This document shows, piece after piece, positions 1-10,660 of a stretch of 64,000 bases of DNA. This stretch comes from Streptomyces sp. NBC_00358 (GTDB taxonomy: Bacteria; Actinomycetota; Actinomycetes; Streptomycetales; Streptomycetaceae). Every line of letters begins with the position of its first letter. Within the stretch, counting starts at the first letter, position 1. Made by a program: the position numbers and the translations under genes. The stretch lies in contig NZ_CP107976.1 in the NCBI RefSeq assembly GCF_036099295.1, positions 372,001-436,000 of the forward strand, given 5' to 3'. The notes under the pieces were generated by a model. The model was not told the DNA's origin. It did not search any database and worked only from the letters and a program-made list of their open reading frames with translations.

Positions 1-306
1 TTGTCCCCCAGCGCGGTCAGCCCTTGTCCGGCCTGCCGCTCACTGCCGCAGTACGCCACCGCGTCATCGGCACAGCGCTCGAACTGCGCGGTGGGGAACG
101 CCCGGTCCAACCGGGTATCGAACGCGTAGTGCACGAACATGTTTTGCCGGCACTGGCGAGACAGCGGACCCTTGAGGAGTCCCCCGATCCCGCTCCCGCT
201 CCCGCAAGGTGCCGCCGGGCAGTTGCAGCGCGCATTGAGCCACCGCTCGGCATACAGAACCACCCGAACGGCGTCGGTGTGAGCCTCCACGACCTTGACG
301 ATCAGA
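1..306 (-). pseudogene. Group II intron reverse transcriptase/maturase remnant (LtrA-like), frameshifted, runs off the left edge
   Basis: Read on the minus strand, three pieces of a group II intron RT follow one another in different frames. First comes RWYLIVKVVEAHTDAVRVV with LYAERWLNA (about 306-225). Next is a piece with the RT block RDRGTPQGSAVSP (about 200-155). Last is NMFVHYAFDTRLDRAFPTAQ followed by FERCADDAVAYC (about 145-50), the catalytic YADD block. In intact relatives these pieces are one continuous palm domain, so at least two frameshifts separate them. The YADD tyrosine is replaced by Cys. I see no intact ORF, and the continuation lies beyond position 1. The gene is dead. Family recognition is from motif memory only; the order of the three blocks is the strongest support. 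Confidence 0.72.
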
Positions 307-654
307 TACCACCGGACGCTGCGGGCTCGTCGGCCCCTCGACCTGCTCGGCGAACGTCGTCGCCGGACACGGCGGATCGAACCACCTCAACCGCGCACCA
401 CGAGTTCGACCCCCGCCGGGACTCCTTCGACGCGCGCGTCAGCGAGCCGGCGTGCATACCGGCCGCGCACACGCCGCGACACCACTCCTCATCTTGAGCA
501 CAGCGCCGTCGGCACTGCGAAGTACACACAGAACGCGACCGTCCCAGCCGCGCGCTCGATCGACTCGATCACCGCACTGGCCGGGACTGGCCGAATGCCG
601 CAGCAATCGATACGCCGAAGAGGTCCGAACACCCTGGCTGCGTACCTGAAGAAG
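307..654. other. Gene-free stretch, nothing recognised
   Basis: Short overlapping ORFs exist here on both strands, but none has a convincing start, codon pattern or recognisable motif. The stretch lies between two mobile-element remnants and is probably eroded insertion DNA. Confidence 0.4.
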
Positions 655-764
655 GGGATGAACGGGGCCTGGAAAATGCCCCGTTCGGCGACCTCGGCCA
701 GCCGGACCGCATCCAGCTTGTCGGTGTCGGGCCGACCGAGGACGTTCTTCACCTCGGGTGCGTG
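655..764 (-). pseudogene. IS110-family transposase fragment
   Basis: On the minus strand this reads HAPEVKNVLGRPDTDKLDA followed by VRLAEVAERGIFQAPFIP. It resembles the stretch of IS110/IS116-type DEDD transposases that contains 'VKNxPGRKTDxxDAxWLAxLxExG'. Only about 35 residues are recognisable. The following residues in the same frame do not continue the family, and no start or C-terminal domain is present. It is a short relic next to the group II intron remnant. Confidence 0.6.
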
Positions 765-861
765 TCCCCGTTGGGTGAGGTTAGCGGGGTCGCCCGTGTC
801 CGGTGTGATGCCCGTCTCGTTGCGATAGGTGGTTGATCAACTGGCGCGGGAGGTGGGTCGG

Positions 862-1307
862 ATGAGCTGTGCTGAGGTGCTTCGGCTACTCCGGGAGCGG
901 GAGGCCGCCTGCCACAGCGAAGCGGCACGGCTTGGGGCCGAGGATGAGCGGATCACAGTGCGGCCGGTGATGAGTGAGCAGGAGCCGGCCCGGATCTCAA
1001 CGGCGCGCGAAGTCGTCGGTGAACTGCCGCGCATCGAGCCGGTGCCGGTATCCCCTACCGGCTCCACCGGCATGGTCCCCGACCCCGCGCCGGGGCGGAC
1101 ATCCGCCGGACTCCCAGGCCCTGGAACATCTGCGTGCGGTACTGGCCTGGTATGCCGGTCCGGTGTATTGCCGACAGGCAGTGGAGGGTCTCGGCCCGAA
1201 GGTGGTGCCCCGCCGAACGGAAGCGATCCGACACCGTTCGAAGAAGGCCGTTGCGGCGAAGCCGACAGTGCGGACTCCGGGCGGGTTGTTCACCGTGACG
1301 CGTGGCA
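862..1307 (+). pseudogene. Remnant of an IS-associated coiled-coil hypothetical protein, broken in frame
   Basis: The first part begins at an ATG at 862 and reads MSCAEVLRLLREREAACHSE with a charged helix, then ARISTAREVVGELP (to about 1040). The second part is one frame over (about 1109-1307), with EHLRAVLAWYAGPVYCRQAV, EGLGPKVVPRRTEAIRHRSK and a final GLFTV. Together they look like the small helical proteins often found beside Streptomyces insertion sequences: an N-terminal coiled coil and a C-terminal winged-helix-like part ending in 'GLF'. The two halves are out of frame and the middle is low-complexity proline/glycine, so I call it decayed. The function of the intact family is unknown to me. 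Confidence 0.38.
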
Positions 1308-1425
1308 CGGTCGCGCGGCGAGCGGGTGAACGTGCGGCAAGAGGACGGTCTTCTCCTCGTCGGCCGGGCTGATCTGCCTGACCGCGCAAGAAGGAAGACC
1401 TTCGCCCCGACAGTTGGAAGGTGCC

Positions 1426-2595
1426 ATGAGCGCGCGTCGTCTGCTACCCAACGATGAGTCCCTTGACCTCATCAGGCTGGTCCGGAAACTGGCGGCCGAT
1501 GAACTCGCGTCGCGAGCGGATGCCGATGAGGCGAACGAGGCATTCCCTCGTGACGTGTTCAGGCTCCTCGGACGCGTCGGCCTGCTCGGTTTACCGTACT
1601 CCGAGGCTTACGGCGGCAGCGGCCTGTCGTACGAGGTGTACCTGCAGGCTGTCGAAGAGATCGCGTCCGTGTGGGCTTCGGTCGGCGTAGGCGTCTCCGT
1701 GCACGTGCTGTCGTGCTTCGGCCTGGCGACGATGGGCACCGAGGAGCAGAAGCAGGAGTGGCTGCCCGCGATGCTCGGTGGCGAGTTGCTGGGTGCCTAC
1801 TGTCTCTCGGAGCCGCACGCCGGCTCGGACCCGGCCGCGCTGCGGACCCGGGCCCGTCTCGACGGTGATCACTACGTCCTGAACGGTGCGAAAGCCTGGA
1901 CGACCCACGGTGGCCACGCGGACTACTACAAGGTCATGGCCCGCACCTCGGAGGACCGCACGGGTATCTCGTGCTTCATGATCCCCGCTGGCACCGAGGG
2001 CCTCACCGCTGATGTACCCGAACGGAAGATGGGCCTGACCGGGTCCACGACGGCGACCATGGTCCTCCGGGACGTTCGTGTCCCGGTCGTGCGGCGTATC
2101 GGCGCCGAGGGCGGCGGCCTGCGTATCGCTCTCGCGAGCCTGGATTCCGGCCGTCTCGGTATCGCGGCAGTCGCGGTCGGTCTCGCCCAGGGCGCTCTCG
2201 ACCACGCGATCGCCTATGCACGCGATCGGGAGACGTTCGGATCACGCATCATCGACCACCAGGGAGTCGCGTTCCTGCTCGCCGACATGGAGGCCGCGGT
2301 CTTTTCAGCGCGTGCTGCGACCCTCCATGCCGCCCGGTTGAAGGACGCGGGACTGCCGTTCAGCCGTGAGGCGTCGGTCGCGAAGCTCGTCGCGACCGAC
2401 AACGCGATGCGTGTCACCACAGATGCGGTGCAGGTCCTCGGCGGGGTCGGCTACACGCGCGAATTCCCGGTCGAACGGTACATGCGTGAGGCCAAATTGA
2501 CTCAGATCTTCGAAGGCACGAACCAGATTCAACGCATGGTCATCGGGCGGTCACTCGCCAAGTCCAACCATGGCGACCTCACCCTGGCCCCTTGA
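1426..2595 (+). CDS. Acyl-CoA dehydrogenase
   Basis: A 389-residue FAD-dependent acyl-CoA dehydrogenase, the usual family length, expected to oxidise an acyl-CoA to the trans-2-enoyl-CoA. Visible features are the N-terminal helical domain, the flavin-binding stretch [18 protein letters not shown], the beta-domain with [15 protein letters not shown], and the C-terminal [20 protein letters not shown] followed by [10 protein letters not shown]. In the last motif the Glu is at the position of the catalytic base in medium/short-chain members. The ATG at 1426 has GGAAGG five or so bases upstream; a TTG at 1414 would add only four residues. A TTA leucine codon lies at 1591-1593, so translation should depend on bldA tRNA. 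It is transcribed towards pteH. It may only be a flanking fatty-acid gene. A role in making 2-octenoyl-CoA for PteB is an attractive inference without direct support. Confidence 0.9.
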   Translation: MSARRLLPNDESLDLIRLVRKLAADELASRADADEANEAFPRDVFRLLGRVGLLGLPYSEAYGGSGLSYEVYLQAVEEIASVWASVGVGVSVHVLSCFGLATMGTEEQKQEWLPAMLGGELLGAYCLSEPHAGSDPAALRTRARLDGDHYVLNGAKAWTTHGGHADYYKVMARTSEDRTGISCFMIPAGTEGLTADVPERKMGLTGSTTATMVLRDVRVPVVRRIGAEGGGLRIALASLDSGRLGIAAVAVGLAQGALDHAIAYARDRETFGSRIIDHQGVAFLLADMEAAVFSARAATLHAARLKDAGLPFSREASVAKLVATDNAMRVTTDAVQVLGGVGYTREFPVERYMREAKLTQIFEGTNQIQRMVIGRSLAKSNHGDLTLAP

Positions 2596-2602
2596 GACTT
2601 GG

Positions 2603-2831
2603 CTCTACACCCACAACGCCGTCTTCGACCTCAAGCCGGCCACCGACGTCTACTGGTGCACCGCCGACATCGGTTGGGTCACCGGACACTCCTGCATCGC
2701 CTACGGGCCGCTCTCGAACGGCGCGACACAGGTGATGTGCGAGGGGACCCCGGACACCCCGCACCAGGGCCGGTTCTGGGAGAACCGCGAAGCTCGGTGA
2801 CGTCACGACGCTCACCGACTCGACGGTGATG
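2603..2831 (+). pseudogene. Acetyl-CoA synthetase (acs) remnant with large internal deletion and frameshift
   Basis: The segment 2603-2785 encodes [20 protein letters not shown], then [20 protein letters not shown] and [14 protein letters not shown]. This is the conserved middle of AMP-forming acetyl-CoA synthetase. It is followed directly by NRE. After one extra base, in the next frame, comes [13 protein letters not shown] (2793-2831), which matches the extreme C-terminus of actinobacterial Acs. The region normally between them, several hundred residues, is missing, and the N-terminal half is absent. It starts eight bases after the stop of the acyl-CoA dehydrogenase gene and ends about 110 bases before the pteH stop. 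It is non-functional debris marking a rearrangement at the cluster border. Confidence 0.82.
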
Positions 2832-2938
2832 GTCGGGTCTCCGCAGGACGGCCTGTTGCCGGCAGACCGCGGCAATGTACGGCGGCCGGATCGCCGTGCT
2901 GTGCGGAGGTCTCACGGCGCGACGGGCAGGGCCGGTCC

Positions 2939-3706
2939 TCACGCCCGGTCGGACACCTCCAGTTGGGTGGCCATGAGGCGGACGATTTCCGTCTGGTGCT
3001 GGGCCAGGAAGAAGTGGCCGCCGGGGAAGACCTTCAGCATGAAGGGGCCGTCGGTGTGCCCGGACCAGGCGGCGGCCTCCTCCACGGTGACCTTCGGGTC
3101 GTCGTCGCCGACAAGGCAGGTCACGGGACAGCGCAGGGGCGGCCCGGGTTCCCAGATGTAGGTTTCGGCTGCGCGGTAGTCCGCCCGGACGGCCGGGAGG
3201 ATCATGCGCAGGACTTCCCCGTCGCCCAGCAACTGGCGGTTGGTGCCGCTGAGGCCGCGCATCTCGGCGACGAGGCCGTCGTCGTCGCGCAGGTGGACGC
3301 TCTCGTCGCGGTGCGTGGACGGGGCACGGCGGCCGGAGGCGATGAGGGCGGCGGGTATGACGCCCCGCTCCTGCTCCAGCCGTCGGGTGATCTCGTAGGC
3401 GAGGGAGGCGCCCATGCTGTGCCCGAACAGGGCGATGGGCCGGTCGGTCCAGGGCCGGAGGGCTTCGTAGACCTTGTCGGCGAGCGCCGGTACGGAGTCC
3501 AGGAGCGGTTCGCCGCGGCGGTCCTGGCGGCCGGGGTACTGCACGCACAGCACCTCGACGCTGTCGGGCATGGACCGGGACATGGGGAAGTAGAAGCTGG
3601 CGGAGCCGCCCGCGTGGGGCAGGCAGACCAGCCGGACGCGGCTGTCGGGGCGCGGGTGGAACCTGCGGATCCAGAGGCGGTTGTCCTCGGTGAGCGGGGA
3701 GTTCAC
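2939..3706 (-). CDS. pteH: Type II thioesterase (editing), PteH-like
   Basis: A 255-residue alpha/beta hydrolase of the type II thioesterase family. These act in trans on modular PKSs and NRPSs, clearing wrongly primed or decarboxylated acyl groups from carrier proteins. Visible features are LVCLPHAGGSASFYFPMS near the N-terminus, the nucleophile elbow GHSMG (about residue 96), an acidic loop VGDDDPKV (about 200), and GGHFFLAQH near the C-terminus for the catalytic His. I chose the GTG at 3706 because AAAAGGA sits about nine bases upstream. A GTG at 3742 would add 12 residues without such a site. It lies 93 bp downstream of pteG, separated by a GC-rich hairpin, so it may have reduced or separate expression. 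Its place at the end of the tailoring block agrees with filipin clusters. Confidence 0.9.
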   Translation of the reverse strand: MNSPLTEDNRLWIRRFHPRPDSRVRLVCLPHAGGSASFYFPMSRSMPDSVEVLCVQYPGRQDRRGEPLLDSVPALADKVYEALRPWTDRPIALFGHSMGASLAYEITRRLEQERGVIPAALIASGRRAPSTHRDESVHLRDDDGLVAEMRGLSGTNRQLLGDGEVLRMILPAVRADYRAAETYIWEPGPPLRCPVTCLVGDDDPKVTVEEAAAWSGHTDGPFMLKVFPGGHFFLAQHQTEIVRLMATQLEVSDRA

Positions 3707-3772
3707 GGAATCGTCCTTTTCGGTTCGGGTTCGGCCGCCCACCGTGGCGGGGCGTTCACCGGAAGGAGAGGG

Positions 3773-3793
3773 GCGGGGCGGGCTCCGCCCCGC
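3773..3793 (-). terminator. Hairpin after pteG
   Basis: A perfect 9-bp stem, GCGGGGCGG and CCGCCCCGC, with a 3-base loop lies 7 bp after the pteG stop codon on the transcribed strand. There is no T-tract, as is common for Streptomyces terminators. It could end or attenuate transcription before pteH. Confidence 0.5.
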
Positions 3794-3799
3794 GCCTGG

Positions 3800-5910
<2,111 letters not shown>

Positions 5911-6525
5911 TCACTTCACGAAGTCGTCCACGACCTGGGGCGGCCAGGTGCCGACCTTGAGTACGCCCAGTGAGTAGGCGCGGGAGACCAGCGCGGCGCG
6001 GTTGGGCACCTTCAGTTTCCGCAGCAGGCAGGTCACGTGGTACTCGACGCCCTGCCTGCTGAGGTAGAGGCTTGCCGCCAAGGGGACGGTGGAGACGCCG
6101 GCGGCGATGCCTTCGAGGATGCGCGCGTCCATCGCGGAGAGGATCTTCTTGCGTCTGGTCACGACAGGTGTCTGCTCGGCGTCCCCGGCCGTGGGCATCA
6201 TGACCAGGATCGCGGTCGTGTCGGGCAGGACGCCGCGCACCGCGACCGCGGTGAGGGGAACGGTGAAGGCGGACTCCGCACCGGGCCCCACGGCGATGAC
6301 GGGCGTGACGAATCGCTGGTGTTTCCCTTCCAGTAAATTGAATAATTGACGCATCAACGGTTGCTGCACGCTCGGGTGCACGACGTCACGGAAATTGCGA
6401 CCGCATATGTCCTCGGACGATCCGTTGAACTGCCTGAAGAACTCCTGGTTCGCTTGCTGAATGGTCAACGTTTTATCGAGGCTCGCCATGCACAGGCCCG
6501 GAGTTGCAGGTGCTGGACTCAGCAA
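5911..6525 (-). CDS. pteF: PAS-LuxR pathway activator, PteF/PimM-like
   Basis: A 204-residue transcription factor with an N-terminal PAS sensor (about 8-110; LCMASLDKTLTIQQANQEFF is its first strand and helix) and a C-terminal LuxR helix-turn-helix (about 140-200; ILEGIAAGVSTVPLAASLYL and VEYHVTCLLRKLKVPNRAAL). This is the PimM/AmphRIV/NysRIV architecture of polyene activators, which switch on PKS and tailoring genes. I chose the TTG at 6525 because GGGGGAGG lies six bases upstream and because it keeps the PAS fold whole. The internal ATG at 6489 gives 192 residues, the length I recall for PimM, but lacks a Shine-Dalgarno. Two TTA codons (6343-6345 and 6334-6336, in RQLFNLL) make translation depend on bldA. 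Divergent from pteR, whose product probably activates it. Confidence 0.93.
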   Translation of the reverse strand: MLSPAPATPGLCMASLDKTLTIQQANQEFFRQFNGSSEDICGRNFRDVVHPSVQQPLMRQLFNLLEGKHQRFVTPVIAVGPGAESAFTVPLTAVAVRGVLPDTTAILVMMPTAGDAEQTPVVTRRKKILSAMDARILEGIAAGVSTVPLAASLYLSRQGVEYHVTCLLRKLKVPNRAALVSRAYSLGVLKVGTWPPQVVDDFVK

Positions 6526-6887
6526 GAGATGCCTCCCCCGTCAGGAAACTTGAGCGAAATGAACTCGGACGCCGGCGAACGGCCGTGAAGGCTGTCGGCA
6601 GGGGCGGCATCGGCCCTGGGACCAGCGGTAACTCCAGATGCCGAGCATCGTGCGTCACCGCCCTTGCGGGGTTCTGGTCGAGTCGCTGGCGGCACCTTGC
6701 CGCCGCCCGCCGTCGTTTTCCGGCCCCTTGTCGAAATCCTTGCCGGACACCTGGCGCTTTCTTGCCAATCGATGCATCTCCGGCTTGGAGGGCATCGTTC
6801 GCCATGTCAGGATCCACAGAAGAAGGTGTGAGACCAGCCAGCTCGAACCGTCGTCAGTCATATCCGCAAGCACGATGAGGACCGTTC
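6526..6887. promoter_or_regulatory. Divergent pteF/pteR control region
   Basis: A 362-bp gap between the two divergent regulators, with no credible gene. It is relatively A/T-richer than the flanking genes in places. It contains phased CTTGCCG-type heptamers (see separate entry) and both ribosome-binding sites: GGGGGAGG for pteF, and GAGG seven bases before the pteR ATG. Both regulator promoters must be here. Confidence 0.7.
6739..6767 (-). promoter_or_regulatory. Candidate PteR (SARP) operator: three heptamers at 11-bp spacing
   Basis: Plus-strand CTTGCCG (6739-6745), CCTGGCG (6750-6756) and CTTGCCA (6761-6767) are heptamers with exact 4-bp spacers. On the pteF coding strand they read TGGCAAG, CGCCAGG, CGGCAAG. 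The published PimR site in the pimaricin cluster is three CGGCAAG heptamers with 4-bp spacers, as I recall it. The match scores are 7/7, 5/7 and 6/7. The site lies about 215-240 bp upstream of the pteF start. A second phased tract sits at 6663-6702 (CTTGCGG and CTTGCCG 33 bp apart, weaker repeats between). Confidence 0.6.
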
Positions 6888-9800
6888 ATGCCTTTACCTC
6901 CGCCCGCGAACGTGTCCCCCAGGACGACCGGCCAGGCTGAGCTCCTCCTGAGCGTTCTGGGGCCCATGTCGGCGCGACACGACGGGCATGACCTGCCGCT
7001 CGGCCCGCCACGTCGGCGAACCCTGCTCGCCCTGCTGCTCATCCGCCTCGGCCGCGTGGTGCCCACCGAGCTGCTCGTCGAGGAACTGTGGGGTGACCAA
7101 GCGCCCCGACACGCCGTCGCCACACTCCAGAGCCACATCTCCCATCTGCGGCGGTCCCTGCGCACAAAGACGGGAACAGGCCAAACTTCGGCGCTGCGTC
7201 ATCGGACACCGGGCTACGTCCTCGATCTCGATCCCGAACAGGTCGATGCCTGCCGCTTCGAGCGTCTGGTCACCGACGGACGGCGGCTGCTGGAGCAGCG
7301 CGATCCGCGCACCGCGCAGGCCCGGTTCACCGAGGCCCTGGGGCTGTGGCACGGCTCGCCCTACGCGGAGTTCGACGGCCATCCGCCACTCAGCGACGAG
7401 TGCACCCGACTCGAACAGATCCGGCTCACCGCCGTCGAGTCCCGCGCCGAGGCACGGCTGGCTCTCGGCGCGGCCGAGGAGGTGGCCGCCGACCTGGACG
7501 GGGAGGCACGCCGTCATCCCACGCGGGAGCGGCTGGTGGGCCACCTCATGACGGCACTGTCCCGGCTCGGGCGCCAGGCCGAGGCGCTCGAGGTGTACGA
7601 GCGGACACGCAGTCATCTGGTCGAGGAGTTCGGTGTGGACACCGCGGCCGAACTGCGCCGGGTCAGAAGCGCGATCCTGCGCCAGGAGCCGGGAGCGAGC
7701 GCCCCCTCGAAGAAGCTGTCTCCCCCACCGCTCGATTCCACCGGAGCGTCGTACGTCCCGCCGGTGATGAACGAGCCCGGTGACGTCGGAGTACGGAACT
7801 CCGAGGGCTCGCAGGGCTTCGGGGGCTCCTGGAACGACGGGACGGCCGTCACGGCCCGGAGGTACGACCCGGCGGTGGCACCCGGCGGCGCCGACGGGAC
7901 GGACGAGTCCGGCACGGCCGTCGAACGCGAGGGGAACCCGGGGACCGACGCCCGCCCGGGGGCGCGAACCGATGTGCCGCCGGGGTCGCGGGCGGATACC
8001 GTCGGCACGCGGACCGGGCCGTCCCGGTTGCGGCCCGTACCCGGGCCGGAACACGAGCCGGCTGCCGCCCGGGAAGCCGGGGGATCCCCGGAGTTCGAGT
8101 CGGGGTGGGCTCCTGCCCCTTCGCCGTTCACCGGCCGAAGCCAGGAGCTCGACCGCCTGACGACCGCCGCCGCGAGCGCGGTCGTGGGCCACGGCCATGT
8201 GGCCGGTGTCCTCGGCCCACCAGGAGTCGGGAAGACCCGCCTGCTGCTCGAACTCGCGGCACGTCTGGAGAGCATGGACGTGCACGAGAAGAGCTCCAGG
8301 CTGGAGGTGCTCTGGAGCCACTGCTTCCCCGGCGAGGGCGTGCCCGCCTACTGGCTGTGGACGCAGATCCTGCGGCGGCTGTCGGCGACCCGGCCGGATG
8401 CCTTTCGCGAGGCGACGGAACCGTTCGGCGCCCTGCTCGCCCCACTGATGCCCGAGCGGTCGGCGGTCCGGACCGGAGGCCCGGGATGGGCCTCCTCCGA
8501 CTGGTGCCAGGCCCGCTTCCTCGCCCACGACGCGGTCTGCGAGGTGCTGCTCACCCTCGCCGGACAGCACCCGCTCGTACTGCTCCTCGAAGATCTGCAA
8601 TGGGCGGACACCGCCTCCCTCGACCTGCTCAGACTGCTGAGCACCCGCTGCCAGGGCCATCCGATCAGCATCGTGCTCACGGCACGGGCGTTCGAGGCCG
8701 AGTCGGACGAGACGCTGCGCCGGATGGTCTCGGAGGTGCTGCGCGGCCCCAGGACCGAGACGCTGCGGCTCGGCGGCCTTTCCCCGCAGGCCGTCGGAGC
8801 GCTCGTCGAGGCACACGCGGGACCTGGTGTGGACCCGAAGGTCGTCGAGGTGCTGCACCGGCGCAGCGAAGGCAACCCGTACTCGGTGATCCAGCTTCTC
8901 TCTCTCGTGGACGACGCGCGCAAGCTCCGTCGCCCGGATGCGGTCGACACGCTCCTGGCTCACATTCCCACCGGAGTGCGCGAGGCGCTGCACCAGCGGT
9001 TCGCCGCGCTGCCCGAGCCGGTCCTGCGGGTGCTTCACCTGTGCGCCGTCATAGGCGCCGAGGTGGACACCGACCTGTTGCACCGGACCGCCACGCACGA
9101 CGAACCGGTCACCGCGGGTCTTGAGTCGGCCATCCGTGCCGGCCTGCTCGGGGAGGACCCGCACCATCCGGGACGGCTGCACTTCGCTCACGCCCTGGTC
9201 CAGGAGACGCTCGTCGACGAGCTCCCCCGTGAGGACCGCCACCGGCTGCACGCCAGGGTCACCGACGCGCTGTGCGCGCGCAGGCGCGGGCAGGTGGGGG
9301 ACGAGGAGATCGAGCGGGTGGCGCACCACAGCTGGCACGCCAAGAGTGCGCTGCCCGCCGCCGAGGTGCTGCCCCGGCTGCTGCTCGCCGCGGAACACGC
9401 CGAGCAGTCCATGGCGTACGAGCAGGTGGAGATCTGGCTGCGCCGCGCCGTGCACCTGGTCGGCTTCCTGCCGCCGGACGATCCCGCCACAGGGAGGTTG
9501 GAACAGGACCTGCACATACAACTCGGCCAGGTACTCGCCACCACTCGCGGCTACGGCCACCCCGAGGCGGAGACGGCGCTGACGCATGGTCGCGCCCTCA
9601 GCACCGCAGCTCATGCCCCCGAGGAGCCGTCGGTGCTCTGGGCGCTGTGCACGGCGTACCTGGTCACCGGCCGCTACGACGCCTCGCGGCAGTTCTCCGG
9701 CCTGCTGCGGGACATCTCGCGGCAGACCTGGGAGCCCCTGGCGGCGCTCGGTGCGGCGTACGGCGAAGGCATCGTGCTGCATGTGCGCGGAATGCTCCCG

Positions 9801-10505
9801 CAGGCACTCGCCGAACTGGAGCGCGGCGTCGGCATAGCGGATCGTTTCGCCGCCGAGGATCACGCGCTGGCGCGAACCTTCCAGCACGACCCGCGCGTCT
9901 CCTGCCGCTCCTACGACACCTTCACCCACTGGCTCCTCGGCCACCGGCAGACCGCCGGCACGCGCCGACGTGAGCTGTTGAGCCTCACCAAGTACGAAAG
10001 CAGGCCGTCCGACCGCTCCTTCGCGCTGTACGTGGACGGGGTCGTGGCGGCTTGGGAGGGTGACACCCGCACCGCGCTCGCATCGAGCGACGAGGGCGTC
10101 CGTGTCGCGGGCGAACACGGGCTGCTCTACTGGAAGGCGATGCTGGGTGTCGTCAAAGGGTGGGGCCTGGCGCACACAGGGCATCACGACGACGGCCTCG
10201 CCCTCATGCACACCTCACTGGCTGAATTGGGCCAGTCCAGGACGTACTTACGCCATCCGCTCCACCTTGGCCTGTTGGGCCAGGCGCAACATCACGGCGG
10301 GCGGATCGAGGAGGCGAGGACCACTTTCCGGAAGCTGCTGGCCGCCGTCGAACAACGCCGCGAGAGCGTGTACCTCCACCCGGCGCTGCCCGCGACCCCG
10401 CTGCTCCACGAACTGCTGGGCCACGGTGCCGTCGACGTGCTCACGGGACGGGGCCCGGGACGGGGCCCGGGACGGGTCGGGCCCGGCTCCGGCCGACGAG
10501 CGTGA
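6888..10505 (+). CDS. pteR: SARP-ATPase (large SARP) pathway activator, PteR/PimR-like
   Basis: A 1205-residue regulator. Residues about 20-115 are an OmpR-like winged-helix DNA-binding domain (RRRTLLALLLIRLGRVVPTE, then RTPGYVLDL). Residues about 120-270 form the bacterial transcriptional activation domain. Residues about 275-405 are a Pro/Gly/Arg-rich linker. Then comes an ATPase with Walker A GPPGVGKT (about 443-450) and Walker B LLLLEDLQWAD (about 563-573). The rest is helical, TPR-like, with no C-terminal LuxR HTH. This is the PimR layout, which activates the PAS-LuxR gene next door. The ATG at 6888 has GAGG seven bases upstream. A TTA codon at 10248-10250 (residue 1121) predicts bldA control. 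The 3' end contains a 12-bp tandem repeat giving the GRGPGRGPGR tail. The stop codon lies inside a hairpin. Confidence 0.93.
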   Translation: MPLPPPANVSPRTTGQAELLLSVLGPMSARHDGHDLPLGPPRRRTLLALLLIRLGRVVPTELLVEELWGDQAPRHAVATLQSHISHLRRSLRTKTGTGQTSALRHRTPGYVLDLDPEQVDACRFERLVTDGRRLLEQRDPRTAQARFTEALGLWHGSPYAEFDGHPPLSDECTRLEQIRLTAVESRAEARLALGAAEEVAADLDGEARRHPTRERLVGHLMTALSRLGRQAEALEVYERTRSHLVEEFGVDTAAELRRVRSAILRQEPGASAPSKKLSPPPLDSTGASYVPPVMNEPGDVGVRNSEGSQGFGGSWNDGTAVTARRYDPAVAPGGADGTDESGTAVEREGNPGTDARPGARTDVPPGSRADTVGTRTGPSRLRPVPGPEHEPAAAREAGGSPEFESGWAPAPSPFTGRSQELDRLTTAAASAVVGHGHVAGVLGPPGVGKTRLLLELAARLESMDVHEKSSRLEVLWSHCFPGEGVPAYWLWTQILRRLSATRPDAFREATEPFGALLAPLMPERSAVRTGGPGWASSDWCQARFLAHDAVCEVLLTLAGQHPLVLLLEDLQWADTASLDLLRLLSTRCQGHPISIVLTARAFEAESDETLRRMVSEVLRGPRTETLRLGGLSPQAVGALVEAHAGPGVDPKVVEVLHRRSEGNPYSVIQLLSLVDDARKLRRPDAVDTLLAHIPTGVREALHQRFAALPEPVLRVLHLCAVIGAEVDTDLLHRTATHDEPVTAGLESAIRAGLLGEDPHHPGRLHFAHALVQETLVDELPREDRHRLHARVTDALCARRRGQVGDEEIERVAHHSWHAKSALPAAEVLPRLLLAAEHAEQSMAYEQVEIWLRRAVHLVGFLPPDDPATGRLEQDLHIQLGQVLATTRGYGHPEAETALTHGRALSTAAHAPEEPSVLWALCTAYLVTGRYDASRQFSGLLRDISRQTWEPLAALGAAYGEGIVLHVRGMLPQALAELERGVGIADRFAAEDHALARTFQHDPRVSCRSYDTFTHWLLGHRQTAGTRRRELLSLTKYESRPSDRSFALYVDGVVAAWEGDTRTALASSDEGVRVAGEHGLLYWKAMLGVVKGWGLAHTGHHDDGLALMHTSLAELGQSRTYLRHPLHLGLLGQAQHHGGRIEEARTTFRKLLAAVEQRRESVYLHPALPATPLLHELLGHGAVDVLTGRGPGRGPGRVGPGSGRRA
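10444..10479 (+). repeat. 12-bp tandem repeat at the pteR 3' end
   Basis: CGGGACGGGGCC occurs twice in perfect tandem (10444-10455, 10456-10467), followed by a partial third copy. It encodes the Gly-Arg-Gly-Pro tail of PteR. Because the unit is a multiple of three, copy-number slippage would keep the frame. Confidence 0.85.
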
Positions 10506-10532
10506 TGGATCCACGCTCTGGCTCGTCGGCCG
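10490..10532 (+). terminator. Composite hairpin over the pteR stop codon
   Basis: CGGCCGACGAGC (10490-10501) and GCTCGTCGGCCG (10521-10532) form a perfect 12-bp stem. Inside it GAGCGTG and CACGCTC can pair instead. The pteR TGA (10503-10505) is in the loop. It separates convergent pteR and pteE and could terminate either. Confidence 0.6.
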
Positions 10533-10660
10533 ACTCGTCCGGTTCCGTGTCCCCGTGATACGCCGCTGCGGGATTCGGCAAACGGTGGCCCTGGCCGCCC
10601 GACTCCCGAAGAGCCACCACTCGCACGGTCGCGGACCCCGAGTCCCACGGCCGATGCCGC

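Noticed and set aside
6894..10211. 1105-codon minus-strand ORF opposite pteR
   Set aside because: No domain or start signal; pteR has clear SARP and Walker motifs on the other strand.
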